From Tsuneonella litorea (GTDB lineage: Bacteria > Pseudomonadota > Alphaproteobacteria > Sphingomonadales > Sphingomonadaceae): a stretch of DNA of 64,000 bases. Positions 26,286 through 34,861 of this stretch are shown here, piece after piece. The notes beneath the pieces were generated by a model. That model was not told where the DNA came from. It worked only from the letters and a program-made list of their open reading frames with translations, and ran no database searches. The stretch is taken from assembly GCF_025154015.1 (NCBI RefSeq), contig NZ_JAOAMV010000002.1, positions 521,896 to 585,895 of the forward strand, given 5' to 3'. The number at the start of each line of letters is the position of its first letter. Position 1 is the first letter of the stretch. The position numbers and the translations under genes are program-made.

Positions 26286-27857
26286 ATGAACCGGGCGGCT
26301 GATCCCACGGCGGGGCTGACGCGCTTCACGCCCGGGCGGCGTCTGTCGCTTACCCCGCGCATCCTGATCATCAATCTGCTGCCGCTGCTGCTGCTGGGCG
26401 GCGGGGTGTTCTATCTCGACAGCTACCGCAAGCAGCTGCTCAACGAACGCTACAAGCTGGCGCGGGTCGAGGCGCAGATCACCGCCGAGGCGCTGGCCGG
26501 CGCCAGCAGGGAACGCCAGGAGGCGCTGCTGATCCAGATCGGCAAGGAGCAGAAGATGCGCCTGCGTATGTTCGACGCGGAGGGCAACCTGTGGGCCGAC
26601 AGCTTCCAGCTCGCCGAACCCAGTTTCGCGTTCGACCGGCCCGGAGACGAAACCTGGCAGGAAAACCTCGCCCGCTGGCTCGACCGCGCGGTCGATACCG
26701 TGGTCGGCGCCGATCCCATCCCCGACTACGTCGAGCCGGACGACCCCGATGCCGACGCCTGGCCCGAACTGAAACGCGCGCGCGAGGAGAACCTGACCCA
26801 GATCCAGCTGCGCGACGCGAGCGACGGGACGCCGGTGATCAACACCGCCGCCCCCGTTGGCCTGCTCGGCGCGACCCTGCTCACCACCCGCAACGCGGTG
26901 GACATCACCCAGCAGGTTCGCGAAGCACGCAGCACGCTGATCATCGCGGTGCTGCTCGCGCTGTTCATGTCGACGCTGCTGTCGCTATACATGGCGCGCA
27001 CCATCGTCAGCCCGCTGCGAATGCTGGCGAGCGCGACCAACCGCGTGCGGCAGGGCCGCGAGCGCCAGGTCGAGGTGCCGCGCCTGCCGATGCGCCGCGA
27101 CGAGATCGGCCAGCTTGCCCGCGCAATCGCCGACATGACCGACACGCTGCGCCACCGCATCGACGCGGTCGAACATTTCGCCGCCGACGTCGCGCACGAG
27201 ATCAAGAACCCGCTCGCGTCCCTGCGCAGCGCGCTCGAATCGCTCGCTCAGGTCGAGGACACGGAACTGCGCGGTCAGCTGAACGCGATCGCCGCCCATG
27301 ACGTGCGGCGGATCGACCGCCTGGTCAGCGAGATATCCGAGGCCAGCCGCATCGACGCCGAACTCAGCCGCGCGACGTTCGAGCGGATCGACCTCGTCGC
27401 GCTGGCGCAGAACATCGTCGGGCGGAGAGATACCCGCGCCGAGAACGCCGACCACCGGGTCGTCATCACCCGGCCGCCGGGCGGCGCTCAGGTGCTGGGT
27501 GTGCCCGTCCGGCTCGAGCGCGTGATCGACAACCTGCTCGACAACGCGGTTTCGTTCTCGCCGCCCGGCACCCCGATCGAACTGACGATCGACCGCGGCG
27601 ACCGGCTGGTCACGCTGGCGGTCAGCGACCACGGGCCAGGCATCCCCGAAGACGCCCGCGAAAAGGTCTTCCGCCGGTTCCATTCCGACCGGCCCGAGGA
27701 AGAGGGTTTCGGCCAGCACAGCGGGCTCGGCCTGGCGATAGCGCGGACCATCGCCGAAGCGCACGACGGGACCCTGATCGCCGAACCGCGGAGCGACGGA
27801 GCCTGCGGGGCGAGCATGGTTCTCACCCTGCCGGATGCGGACGTCCCGCGCCGATGA
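26286..27857 (+). CDS. chvG: Sensor histidine kinase ChvG
   Basis: This 523-aa inner-membrane kinase has two transmembrane helices (about 25-45 and 220-240) that flank a periplasmic sensor domain. HAMP, the HisKA box VAHEIKNPL and an HATPase domain (NLLDNAVSFSPPG, DHGPGIPEDAREKVFRRF, GLGLAIARTIAEAH) follow. The start ATG at 26286 fits the TM1 position. It phosphorylates ChvI. Its stop overlaps the hprK start (ATGA), so kinase and HPr kinase are probably made in step. Confidence 0.9.
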   Translation: MNRAADPTAGLTRFTPGRRLSLTPRILIINLLPLLLLGGGVFYLDSYRKQLLNERYKLARVEAQITAEALAGASRERQEALLIQIGKEQKMRLRMFDAEGNLWADSFQLAEPSFAFDRPGDETWQENLARWLDRAVDTVVGADPIPDYVEPDDPDADAWPELKRAREENLTQIQLRDASDGTPVINTAAPVGLLGATLLTTRNAVDITQQVREARSTLIIAVLLALFMSTLLSLYMARTIVSPLRMLASATNRVRQGRERQVEVPRLPMRRDEIGQLARAIADMTDTLRHRIDAVEHFAADVAHEIKNPLASLRSALESLAQVEDTELRGQLNAIAAHDVRRIDRLVSEISEASRIDAELSRATFERIDLVALAQNIVGRRDTRAENADHRVVITRPPGGAQVLGVPVRLERVIDNLLDNAVSFSPPGTPIELTIDRGDRLVTLAVSDHGPGIPEDAREKVFRRFHSDRPEEEGFGQHSGLGLAIARTIAEAHDGTLIAEPRSDGACGASMVLTLPDADVPRR

Positions 27858-28297
27858 CGCCCGCGGTGCCCTCGCTCCACCAGGCAACCGCGGTCGCGAT
27901 CGGGGGCCGCGGTCTGCTGATCGAGGGACCGCCGGGCTGCGGCAAGACCACCCTCGCGCTCACCCTGATCGATCGCGGCGCGACGCTCATCGGCGACGAC
28001 GGGGTCCGGCTGCACGCCGAAGCGGGCGTGCTGCTCGCGACCCCTCCATCGGCGACGGCGGGGCTGATCGAGGTGCGCGGAGTTGGAATCGCCACCCTTC
28101 CCACGACCGGCGCTCCGGTAGCCCTGGTCCTGCGGGCGCACGACGTGCTGCCGCGGTTCGTCGAAGGCACGGGAACGGTCGCCCTTGCCGGGTGCGCGAT
28201 ACCGCTGCTCGCCTTCGACCTGCGCGGACCCGCCGCCGCGCTGCGCGCCGAATACGCGCTGGCGATGCACGGCCTGTCTCCCGGCAAGACGGCCTGA
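27854..28297 (+). CDS. hprK: HPr kinase/phosphorylase, short alphaproteobacterial form
   Basis: This 147-aa protein is only the C-terminal catalytic domain of HprK; Gram-positive HprK is about 310 aa. The P-loop GPPGCGKTT is at 25-33, followed by DRGATLIGDDGV and a short hydrophobic core. It would phosphorylate a serine on HPr, and the HPr gene is four genes downstream. The C-terminal HprK signature is not clear to me. Family: short HprK of the pckA-chvIG cluster. It overlaps chvG by 4 nt. Confidence 0.85.
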   Translation: MTPAVPSLHQATAVAIGGRGLLIEGPPGCGKTTLALTLIDRGATLIGDDGVRLHAEAGVLLATPPSATAGLIEVRGVGIATLPTTGAPVALVLRAHDVLPRFVEGTGTVALAGCAIPLLAFDLRGPAAALRAEYALAMHGLSPGKTA

Positions 28298-28342
28298 AGG
28301 CCGCCCTTCCAAAACACTTCCGCAGCCTCCACAGATGCGGGC

Positions 28343-29284
28343 ATGAACGCCGACTCGGCTTCCCGCTCCCGCTCGCAACGGGTGGTGCTCGTCACCGGTC
28401 TTTCCGGCGCGGGCAAGACCACCGCGCTGAGGGTGCTCGAGGATCTCGGGTGGGAGGCGATCGACAACTTCCCGATCCGACTGCTCGAACGGCTGATCGG
28501 CGCGGAATCCGCCAATCGCTTCGAACTTGGCGGAGAACCGCGCCCGCCGCTGGCGGTCGGCTTCGATTCGCGCACGCGGGGGTTCGTCCCGCAGGAAATC
28601 ATCGCGCGCTGCAAGAAACTGGCGGCCCGACCGGACCTCGACCTCACCACGCTGTTCCTCGACTGCACCAGCGCGGAACTCGAGCGGCGCTACAACGAAA
28701 CACGGCGGCGGCACCCGATGGCCCAGGGACGCCCGCTGATCGAGGGCATCCAGGCCGAGCGCGAACTGCTCGACCCCCTTCGCCGCTGGGCCGAGGCGGT
28801 CATCGATACCAGCGCGCTGACCGCGAGCGATCTGCAACAGGCCATTCGCGACCGGTTCGCCGATGCGCCCGAGGACGCGATGACGGTCACCGTCGCAAGC
28901 TTCGGCTTTGCGCGCGGGATGCCGCCGCTGGCCGACCTCGTGTTCGACATGCGCTTCCTCGACAACCCGCACTGGGTTGCGGAGCTGCGGCCGCTGACCG
29001 GCCTCGACCCCGCGGTTTCTGCCCACATCGAAAACGATCCTGCGTGGGCCGAAGCGTATGCAAGGATCCGCGATCTCCTGCTCCTGCTGCTTCCGCGCTA
29101 TGCCGAACAGGGCAAGACGTACGTGACGATCGCGTTCGGCTGCACCGGCGGCAGGCACCGGTCGGTTCACACCGCAGAGGCCATCGCGCGGGCCTTGCGC
29201 GAGGGCGGATTTTCGCCCACTGTCGTCCATCGCAACCTGGGTTCGCGCGCCGCAGACCAGCTCGAAGGGCAGCCGTTGGCATGA
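28343..29284 (+). CDS. rapZ: RNase adapter / nucleotide-binding protein RapZ
   Basis: This 313-aa P-loop protein has Walker A GLSGAGKTT (19-27), a Walker B-like WEAIDNFP and the C-terminal RNA-binding domain with GCTGGRHRSVHTAE. In E. coli RapZ guides RNase E to the GlmZ RNA. Here, in a PTS context, it may tie amino-sugar or envelope metabolism to carbon supply. The partner RNAs in alphaproteobacteria are unknown. Confidence 0.9.
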   Translation: MNADSASRSRSQRVVLVTGLSGAGKTTALRVLEDLGWEAIDNFPIRLLERLIGAESANRFELGGEPRPPLAVGFDSRTRGFVPQEIIARCKKLAARPDLDLTTLFLDCTSAELERRYNETRRRHPMAQGRPLIEGIQAERELLDPLRRWAEAVIDTSALTASDLQQAIRDRFADAPEDAMTVTVASFGFARGMPPLADLVFDMRFLDNPHWVAELRPLTGLDPAVSAHIENDPAWAEAYARIRDLLLLLLPRYAEQGKTYVTIAFGCTGGRHRSVHTAEAIARALREGGFSPTVVHRNLGSRAADQLEGQPLA

Positions 29285-29360
29285 CGACCCCGCATCACGG
29301 CGGCGACCGCGAAAGACGCGGCACCGCGGAACCATCTCGCAGGCAGAGCATCCCAGTCAC

Positions 29361-29789
29361 ATGATCGGATTGATCCTGGTCACCCACGGCCGCTTGGCCG
29401 AGGAATTCGTCAGCGCGATGGAGCACGTGGTCGGCCCGCAGGAGGGCATCGCGACGATCTGCATCGGCCCGCACGACGACATGGAAAAGCGTCGCAAGGA
29501 GATCGCGGCCGCCATTGCCCGGGTAGATACCGGTGCGGGCGCGATCGTGCTGACCGACCTGTTCGGCGGTACGCCCTCCAATCTCGCCATCTCGCTACTC
29601 GAGGCTGGCCGGGTCGAGGTCATTGCGGGGGTCAACCTGCCGATGCTGATCCGCTTGGCCGGCGCGCGCAAGTCGATGGATGTCACTGCCGCGGTCTCCG
29701 CCGCGCGCGACGCCGGCAAGAGCTACATCACCATCGCTTCCGAATTCCTTGCCACGGGGGCGTGCGACAAGAAGAAGGCGGCGCAGTGA
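29361..29789 (+). CDS. PTS EIIA component, mannose family (regulatory PTS)
   Basis: This 142-aa EIIA-Man-fold protein has phosphorylatable His9 in LVTHGRLAEEF and the DLFGGTPSNLA loop. No IIB, IIC or IID transport gene is near, so it is likely a regulatory phosphocarrier. In Brucella and rhizobia the same gene is called ptsM or manX. It receives phosphate from HPr, encoded 10 nt downstream. Confidence 0.88.
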   Translation: MIGLILVTHGRLAEEFVSAMEHVVGPQEGIATICIGPHDDMEKRRKEIAAAIARVDTGAGAIVLTDLFGGTPSNLAISLLEAGRVEVIAGVNLPMLIRLAGARKSMDVTAAVSAARDAGKSYITIASEFLATGACDKKKAAQ

Positions 29790-29799
29790 GCCCCGCCCG

Positions 29800-30078
29800 A
29801 TGAACGAAGCGCGCCGGACCTGCACGATCGTCAACCAGCGAGGGCTTCACGCGCGCGCGAGCGCCAAGTTCGTGAACGCGGTTGCCGCGCTGCCCGACGG
29901 CTGCTCCGTGCGTCTTGCCAAGGACGGCAACGAGGCGGTCGGCGGCTCGATCCTCGGCCTGATGATGCTCGGCGCCGCCAAGGGTGACGACGTCGAGGTG
30001 ATCGTCGCCGGCGACGGTGCCGATGCCGTGCTCGACCAGCTCTGCGCGATGATCGACGACGGTTTCGGCGAAGACTGA
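29800..30078 (+). CDS. Phosphocarrier protein HPr
   Basis: This 92-aa protein has catalytic His17 in RGLHARASAKF. The regulatory-serine region is GGSILGLMMLGAAKGD, which HprK would phosphorylate. The ATG at 29800 is 10 nt after the EIIA stop. The gene for EI (PtsP or PtsI) must lie elsewhere. The stop shares a base with the next start (TGATG at 30076-30080). Confidence 0.9.
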   Translation: MNEARRTCTIVNQRGLHARASAKFVNAVAALPDGCSVRLAKDGNEAVGGSILGLMMLGAAKGDDVEVIVAGDGADAVLDQLCAMIDDGFGED

Positions 30079-30890
30079 TGGATCGTCCCGGCCGGCGCAC
30101 GATCACCGGCTTTTCCAACCCGACCGTCAAGGCGCTGCGCGCGCTGCGTGACAAGAAGCATCGCAAGCGCGAGCGGCGCTTCCTCGCCGAAGGGCTGCGC
30201 CTGCTGACCGATGCGCGCGAGAGCGGCCGGCTGCCCGAGATCCTGGTCATGGCGGAGGGTCGCGATCCGCATCCCCTGCTTGCCGCTCTCGAGGCCGACG
30301 TGCTCGCCGCGGGCGGCGAGGTGATCGAGACCAGCGCCGATATCCTCGGCAAGATCACCGGCAAGGACAATCCGCAGGCGGTCGCCGGGGTGTTCGCCGA
30401 GTTCGACACCGCGCTCTCCGCAATCGACCGGTCGGCCGCGCCGATCTGGCTCGTCGCCCAGGCGCTCCGCGACCCCGGCAACCTCGGCACGATGCTGCGC
30501 ACCGGCGACGCGGTGGGCGCAGGGGGGTTGATCCTGATCGATGACTGCGCCGACCCGTTCTCGGTCGAGGCCGTGCGCGCCAGCATGGGCGCGGTCTTCA
30601 CCCAGACGATCGCCCAGGCAAGCTGGGACGCGTTCCTGCCATGGCTGCGCGGCGGAGCGGGGCAGCTCGTCGCCGCGTCGCTGCGCGAGGCCGTGCCCTA
30701 TCGCGGGGCGCAATATGCCGCGCCCTGCTTCGTGCTCGTCGGCAACGAATCGCGCGGGCTTCCGGCCGAATACGAGGCAGCGTGCGACCTGCGCGTGACG
30801 ATGCCGATGAAAGGACGCGCCGACAGCCTCAACGCCGCGGTCGCCGCAGCCGTCCTCGCCTACGAGGTGCTCGCCACGCTCGACCCGTGA
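30078..30890 (+). CDS. TrmH/SpoU-family RNA 2'-O-methyltransferase
   Basis: This 270-aa SPOUT methylase has an N-terminal substrate-binding domain (KALRALRDKKHRKRERRFLAEG) and the trefoil-knot motifs ALRDPGNLGTMLRT, VLVGNESRGLP and MPMKGRADSLNAAVAA. It would methylate a ribose in rRNA or tRNA; the target nucleotide cannot be told. It directly follows the HPr gene, overlapping by one base. Confidence 0.88.
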   Translation: MDRPGRRTITGFSNPTVKALRALRDKKHRKRERRFLAEGLRLLTDARESGRLPEILVMAEGRDPHPLLAALEADVLAAGGEVIETSADILGKITGKDNPQAVAGVFAEFDTALSAIDRSAAPIWLVAQALRDPGNLGTMLRTGDAVGAGGLILIDDCADPFSVEAVRASMGAVFTQTIAQASWDAFLPWLRGGAGQLVAASLREAVPYRGAQYAAPCFVLVGNESRGLPAEYEAACDLRVTMPMKGRADSLNAAVAAAVLAYEVLATLDP

Positions 30891-30897
30891 ATCCGGG

Positions 30898-31623
30898 CTA
30901 GTCGCCCGCGACCAGGCTCGTGAAGCTCCACTTGCCGTCGCGGCTTGAGGCGACCAGTCGGTAATCGAGCGGGCTGCGCAGCCTGTCGGTGGCGATGAAC
31001 CCGGTCTTGTCCCCGTCGAACGCGACCTTCTGGAAGTCGTCTTCCGGCTGAAGCCCGTCGACCAGCCGTACGAAGTTCCACGAAACCTGCGCGATCTCGG
31101 GCGAATCGGCATCGGCATCGCGCCGGACCGGCACGCCTTCGCCGGTGACGAGCATGTCCGCAGCCGGGTCGACCCCCTCGAGCGGCTTTGCGGCGTACCA
31201 GGGAATCGTGATGCCGCCTTGCGCATTGACCGCGCAGCCCAGCTTCAGGAGATCGTCGAGCTCACCCCACAGATCCTGCTCCTTCCTGCTCAGGCGGGAC
31301 CGCAGCACCGCCGTGCCCGCGCCCCCGCCGAAGTCGAGCTTCACGTCGGGGGCAGCGAGCGCGGCGAGGCGGTCGGCGTCGCGCGCCTCGACCGCGGCGC
31401 CGAGTTGCCGGCGGAAGTTTTCCGCGCCGGGCGTGTCGCCGCAATCGTCGCGCGGGGCGTATTCGCCGCGGCCCGAGGCGTCGCTGGCGGATCCGTCGAC
31501 CGTCTTGACGACCTTGTCGGCAGCCTTGTTGATCGCTTCCGACGGCGCGTTTTCCTGGCTGCAAGCCGCTGCCAGGGTCGCCAGCGCCAGCGCGAAGATC
31601 GTCTTTCTGTCAGGTATCCACAT
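30898..31623 (-). CDS. Hypothetical lipoprotein
   Basis: This 241-aa protein has a signal peptide ending in a lipobox (LAAAC). The mature part has three stretches: residues about 60-125 resemble an NTF2-like helix-strand pattern (RRQLGAAVEARDADRLAALAAPDVKLDF), and the C-terminal third resembles an SH3-like stretch (GVPVRRDADADSPEIAQVSWNFVRLVDG...GFIATDRLRSP). The start is the ATG at 31623, because the signal peptide begins there. No named family is assured. Convergent with the methylase, 7 bp apart. Confidence 0.6.
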   Translation of the reverse strand: MWIPDRKTIFALALATLAAACSQENAPSEAINKAADKVVKTVDGSASDASGRGEYAPRDDCGDTPGAENFRRQLGAAVEARDADRLAALAAPDVKLDFGGGAGTAVLRSRLSRKEQDLWGELDDLLKLGCAVNAQGGITIPWYAAKPLEGVDPAADMLVTGEGVPVRRDADADSPEIAQVSWNFVRLVDGLQPEDDFQKVAFDGDKTGFIATDRLRSPLDYRLVASSRDGKWSFTSLVAGD

Positions 31624-31661
31624 CGCGCATTCCGTAGCGACCAAGCGTCCGCGATTTCAAC

Positions 31662-33044
31662 CTAATCTTCTATCGCGGGTTCCGCCTGCGGGCCCTCGAC
31701 ATACCGCGGCGCGGCTTCGACGAGGGGCACTTCGTCGATTTCGCGCTTGCCGATCTCGATGCCCTTGTCCTTGAGCCGGCGCCCGGCCGACAACACGTTG
31801 CGCTCGAAGCTGCCGACGAACTTGTTGTAGTTGTTGACTGCTGTCTCGAGCCCGCCGCCGACGCGCTTCATGTGCTCGGCCGCCACCGCCAGCCGATCAT
31901 AGAGTTCCGCCCCCGCCTTGCCGATCTCGACCGCCTCGCGGGCGATGGTGTCCTGCCGCCAGACCTGCGCGACCGTCCGCGCGATCGCCACGAGGTTGGT
32001 AGGAGTCGCCAGCAGCACCTTGTTGCGGAAGGCGAAGTCCCACAGCTCGGGATCGTGTTCGAGCGCCGCGGCGACGAAATGTTCGCCCGGCACGAACATC
32101 ACGACATAGTCGGGCGCCTCGTCGAACTGGCTCTGGTAGCCTTTCGCGCCGAGCGTCTGGACGTGGCTGCGCATCGACTTGGCATGCTGGTCGAGATGCC
32201 GCTTGCGCTCGTCGTCGTCGTCCGCCTCGAACGCCGCCTGGTAGGCGTTGAGCGACACCTTGGCGTCGATCACCAGCTTCTTCTGGCCCGGCACCCGGAC
32301 GATCGCGTCCGGCCGCAGCCGGCCGTCCTCGGTATCCATCGAATGCTCGAGGTCGAAGTCGGTGTGCTCCGACAGCCCGCACTGCTCGAGCACGTTCTGC
32401 AGCGCGCGCTCGCCCCACCGCCCGCGCGCCTTGGGCGCGTTGGTCAGCGAATTGCCGAGCCGGGCCGCCTCGCGCCGCACCTCTTCCTGGCCCGCGCGCA
32501 TCGCCTCGATCATCCCGGCGAGCTGACCGAACGCATCGACCCGCTGCTTCTCGAGAGTCTCGACCTGGGTCTCGTAGGCCTTGAGCCGGTCGCCCACGGG
32601 CTGGAGCAGCGCGGCGATCGCCTCCTTGTTGGCCTTTTCGGCGTGATCGAACCGTTCGCCGGCCCGGGCGAGGAACATTTCCTGCGCCTTGCCCAGCACT
32701 TGCGCGCCGGTGTTCTCGAATTCCTTGAGCAGCTTCTCGCGGCTTTCCTCGAGCAGGCGCTTCTGCTCGGCGAAGCCGGCGGCCTGTGCCTTGAGCGCGG
32801 TCAGTTCCTCGCGCGCGGCATCGAGAGAGGCGGCCAGCGAATCGGCCCGCGCGGCGCGTTCGCTCATCGTGGCGAGTTCGGGGACCATCCGGGCGAGCTT
32901 GTCGGCAATCTCCTTCGCCTCGGCATCGCGCTCGCCGTGGCGCGCCTTCCAGTCGGCGACCGGGCGCGAGCCGAGGTACCAGCCGGCGGCCCCTGCCGCC
33001 AACGCGACGACAACGATGGTCATGATGATTGCGAGAGGTTCCAT
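31662..33044 (-). CDS. rmuC: DNA recombination protein RmuC
   Basis: This 460-aa protein has one N-terminal membrane helix (AIIMTIVVVALAAGAAGWYLG), a coiled-coil region (about 50-185) and the RmuC nuclease-like domain (GRWGERALQNVLE, DAIVRVPGQKKLVIDAKVSL, YVVMFVPGEHF). It is thought to limit recombination of inverted repeats. The start is the ATG at 33044, with another ATG 12 nt upstream possible. The C-terminal tail is acidic. Confidence 0.9.
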   Translation of the reverse strand: MEPLAIIMTIVVVALAAGAAGWYLGSRPVADWKARHGERDAEAKEIADKLARMVPELATMSERAARADSLAASLDAAREELTALKAQAAGFAEQKRLLEESREKLLKEFENTGAQVLGKAQEMFLARAGERFDHAEKANKEAIAALLQPVGDRLKAYETQVETLEKQRVDAFGQLAGMIEAMRAGQEEVRREAARLGNSLTNAPKARGRWGERALQNVLEQCGLSEHTDFDLEHSMDTEDGRLRPDAIVRVPGQKKLVIDAKVSLNAYQAAFEADDDDERKRHLDQHAKSMRSHVQTLGAKGYQSQFDEAPDYVVMFVPGEHFVAAALEHDPELWDFAFRNKVLLATPTNLVAIARTVAQVWRQDTIAREAVEIGKAGAELYDRLAVAAEHMKRVGGGLETAVNNYNKFVGSFERNVLSAGRRLKDKGIEIGKREIDEVPLVEAAPRYVEGPQAEPAIED

Positions 33045-33139
33045 GCCAGGGAACATAGGCGGAACGCCGGGTGTAGGAAAGAGCGTTGCGGAACTATCCA
33101 CCGCTCTCGCGCGCTGCATCGGCAGAAGGAGACAAGCCC

Positions 33140-33538
33140 ATGTCGATCAAGGAAATGATCCGCGAGCACCCGCAGGTCGGGAACGACTACAACGAGCAAC
33201 TCGCCGAGGCCGTCAAGCACGCGATGTACTGCGCCGCGATCTGCAACTCGTGCGCCGACGCGTGCAGCGCGGAGGACATGGACATGCGCGCCTGCATCCG
33301 CCTGTGCAGCGATTGCTCGGACGTGTGCGAGGCGACCTACCGCGTCGCCAGCCGGCGCACCGCGGGCGACGTCAAGGTTATCGAGGCAATGCTTCAGGCA
33401 TGCATCACCGCCTGCGAACGCTGCGCGTCCGAGTGCGACAGGCACGACACCGACCACTGCCGTCGCTGCGCGAAGATGTGCCGCGAGTGCGCCGAGGATT
33501 GCCGCAAGGCGCTCGAGGGGATGAAGGCCCACGCCTGA
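33140..33538 (+). CDS. Four-helix-bundle copper-binding protein (Csp-like)
   Basis: This 132-aa Cys-rich protein has Cys residues spaced along amphipathic helices (MYCAAICNSCADAC, CIRLCSDCSDVC, ACERCASECDRHDTDHCRRCAKMCRECAEDC). This is the copper-storage Csp signature, which stores many Cu(I) ions inside a tetramer. No signal peptide is seen, so it is the cytosolic Csp3-like type. AAGGAGACA precedes the ATG at 33140. No copper pump is adjacent. Confidence 0.85.
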   Translation: MSIKEMIREHPQVGNDYNEQLAEAVKHAMYCAAICNSCADACSAEDMDMRACIRLCSDCSDVCEATYRVASRRTAGDVKVIEAMLQACITACERCASECDRHDTDHCRRCAKMCRECAEDCRKALEGMKAHA

Positions 33539-33557
33539 CCTGCCCCACACCTGAATG

Positions 33558-33588
33558 AAAAAGGCCCCGCCAGACGGCGGGGCTTCTT
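33558..33588. terminator. Bidirectional rho-independent terminator
   Basis: An 8-bp stem (33564-33571 with 33576-33583), a 4-nt loop AGAC, AAAAA before it and TTCTT after it. It separates the copper-storage gene from convergent def. Confidence 0.85.
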
Positions 33589-33601
33589 GCTGGCGTGCGC
33601 G

Positions 33602-34168
33602 TCAGGCGGCCTGGCGCAGCTTCTGAAGCTTCTTCAAGGCCATCTGCCGCTTGAGGCGGCTGAGGTGGTCGATGAACAGGATGCCCTCGAGGTGATCCAT
33701 CTCGTGCTGGATGCAGGTGGCCATCAGCCCCTCCATCGCCTCCTCGTGGACGTTGCCGTCAAGGTCCTGCCAGCGCACCCGGCAGGTCGCCGGGCGATCG
33801 ACGTCGGCGAATATCTCGGGGACCGACAGGCAACCCTCCTGGTAGGTCGCCAGCTCTTCGGCCGGGTCGAGGATCTCGGGGTTTACGAAGACCCGCGGTT
33901 CCTTCTTCGTCGGCTGGTGGGTGTGCTGGTGGCCGCCGTGGTTGCACACTTCGGGCTCGGCATCCGGATCGTCGGGCTGGAGGTCGATAACCAGCACGCG
34001 CTTGGGCACGCCGACCTGGATCGCGGCCAGGCCGATGCCGGGCGCATCGTACATCGTCTCGAACATGTCCTCGACAAGCGTCTTCAGCTCGTCGTCGAAC
34101 ACCGTCACGGGTTCGGACACGGTCTTGAGCCGGGGATCCGGCACTTCGAGGATTTCACGGATGGCCAT
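33602..34168 (-). CDS. def: Peptide deformylase with His-rich insertion
   Basis: This 188-aa protein removes the formyl group from nascent N-terminal Met. The three family motifs are present: GIGLAAIQ (44-51), EGCLSVPE and HEMDHLEG (metal ligands C, H, H). Between motifs one and two a hydrophilic insert of about 25 residues contains CNHGGHQHTHQPTKK, which E. coli Def lacks. Whether it binds metal is unknown. The start is the ATG at 34168. Confidence 0.93.
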   Translation of the reverse strand: MAIREILEVPDPRLKTVSEPVTVFDDELKTLVEDMFETMYDAPGIGLAAIQVGVPKRVLVIDLQPDDPDAEPEVCNHGGHQHTHQPTKKEPRVFVNPEILDPAEELATYQEGCLSVPEIFADVDRPATCRVRWQDLDGNVHEEAMEGLMATCIQHEMDHLEGILFIDHLSRLKRQMALKKLQKLRQAA

Positions 34169-34211
34169 GGCGCGCAAATAAGCACGATCCGGCTGAACGG
34201 CAAGTGAGCCG

Positions 34212-34808
34212 TCAACCGACCGGTCGCCGCGCCCGCAATGCCTGTGCAAGCGTGCCCTCGTCGAGGTAGTCCAGCTCGCCGCCGACCGGCAGTCCGTGGG
34301 CGAGCTGGGTGATGCGCACTGGCCGCCCTTCGAGCCGTTCGGCGATGTAGTGGGCGGTCGTCTGCCCCTCGAGCGTGGCGTTCATCGCCAGCACCACTTC
34401 GTCGATCCCGCCCTCCCCGACACGGTCGATCAGGCGGCCGATCGAAAGGTCTTCGGGCCCCACTCCGTCGAGCGCCGAGAGCCGGCCGCCGAGGACGTGG
34501 TAACGCCCGGTGAACAGCTTCGCCCGGTCGAGCGCCCAGAGGTCGGCGACGTCCTCCACCACGCACAGGGACCGCGGGTCGCGGCGCGGATCGGAGCAGA
34601 TGCCGCACGGATCGCTCGTGTCGACGTTGCCGCAGGTCGCGCACTCCACGAGCCGGTCCTGTACCTCGGCCAGCGCCGCGACGAGTTGGCGCAGCGCCGT
34701 TTCGCGCCGCTTGACCAGCCACAGCACCGCGCGGCGCGCGCTGCGCGGGCCGAGGCCCGGCAGCTTCGCCAGTGCGCCGCTCAGCGCCTCGATCTCTTGC
34801 GATGCCAT
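34212..34808 (-). CDS. recR: Recombination mediator RecR
   Basis: This 198-aa protein has an HhH ([14 protein letters not shown]), a C4 zinc finger ([16 protein letters not shown]) and a Toprim domain ([29 protein letters not shown]). With RecF or RecO it helps load RecA at gaps. The start is the ATG at 34808. It is 43 nt upstream of def on the same strand and divergent from fmt. Confidence 0.95.
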   Translation of the reverse strand: MASQEIEALSGALAKLPGLGPRSARRAVLWLVKRRETALRQLVAALAEVQDRLVECATCGNVDTSDPCGICSDPRRDPRSLCVVEDVADLWALDRAKLFTGRYHVLGGRLSALDGVGPEDLSIGRLIDRVGEGGIDEVVLAMNATLEGQTTAHYIAERLEGRPVRITQLAHGLPVGGELDYLDEGTLAQALRARRPVG

Positions 34809-34861
34809 GGGGCGGGAGATAGGGGCTGCCCTCCCCCCGCGAAAGGTTGGACCCACCGGTT

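Noticed and set aside
33061..33087. GGAAC-N18-CGTT before the copper-storage gene as an EcfG promoter
   Set aside because: The spacer is 18, one base too long, and the site lies oddly close to rmuC; not supported.
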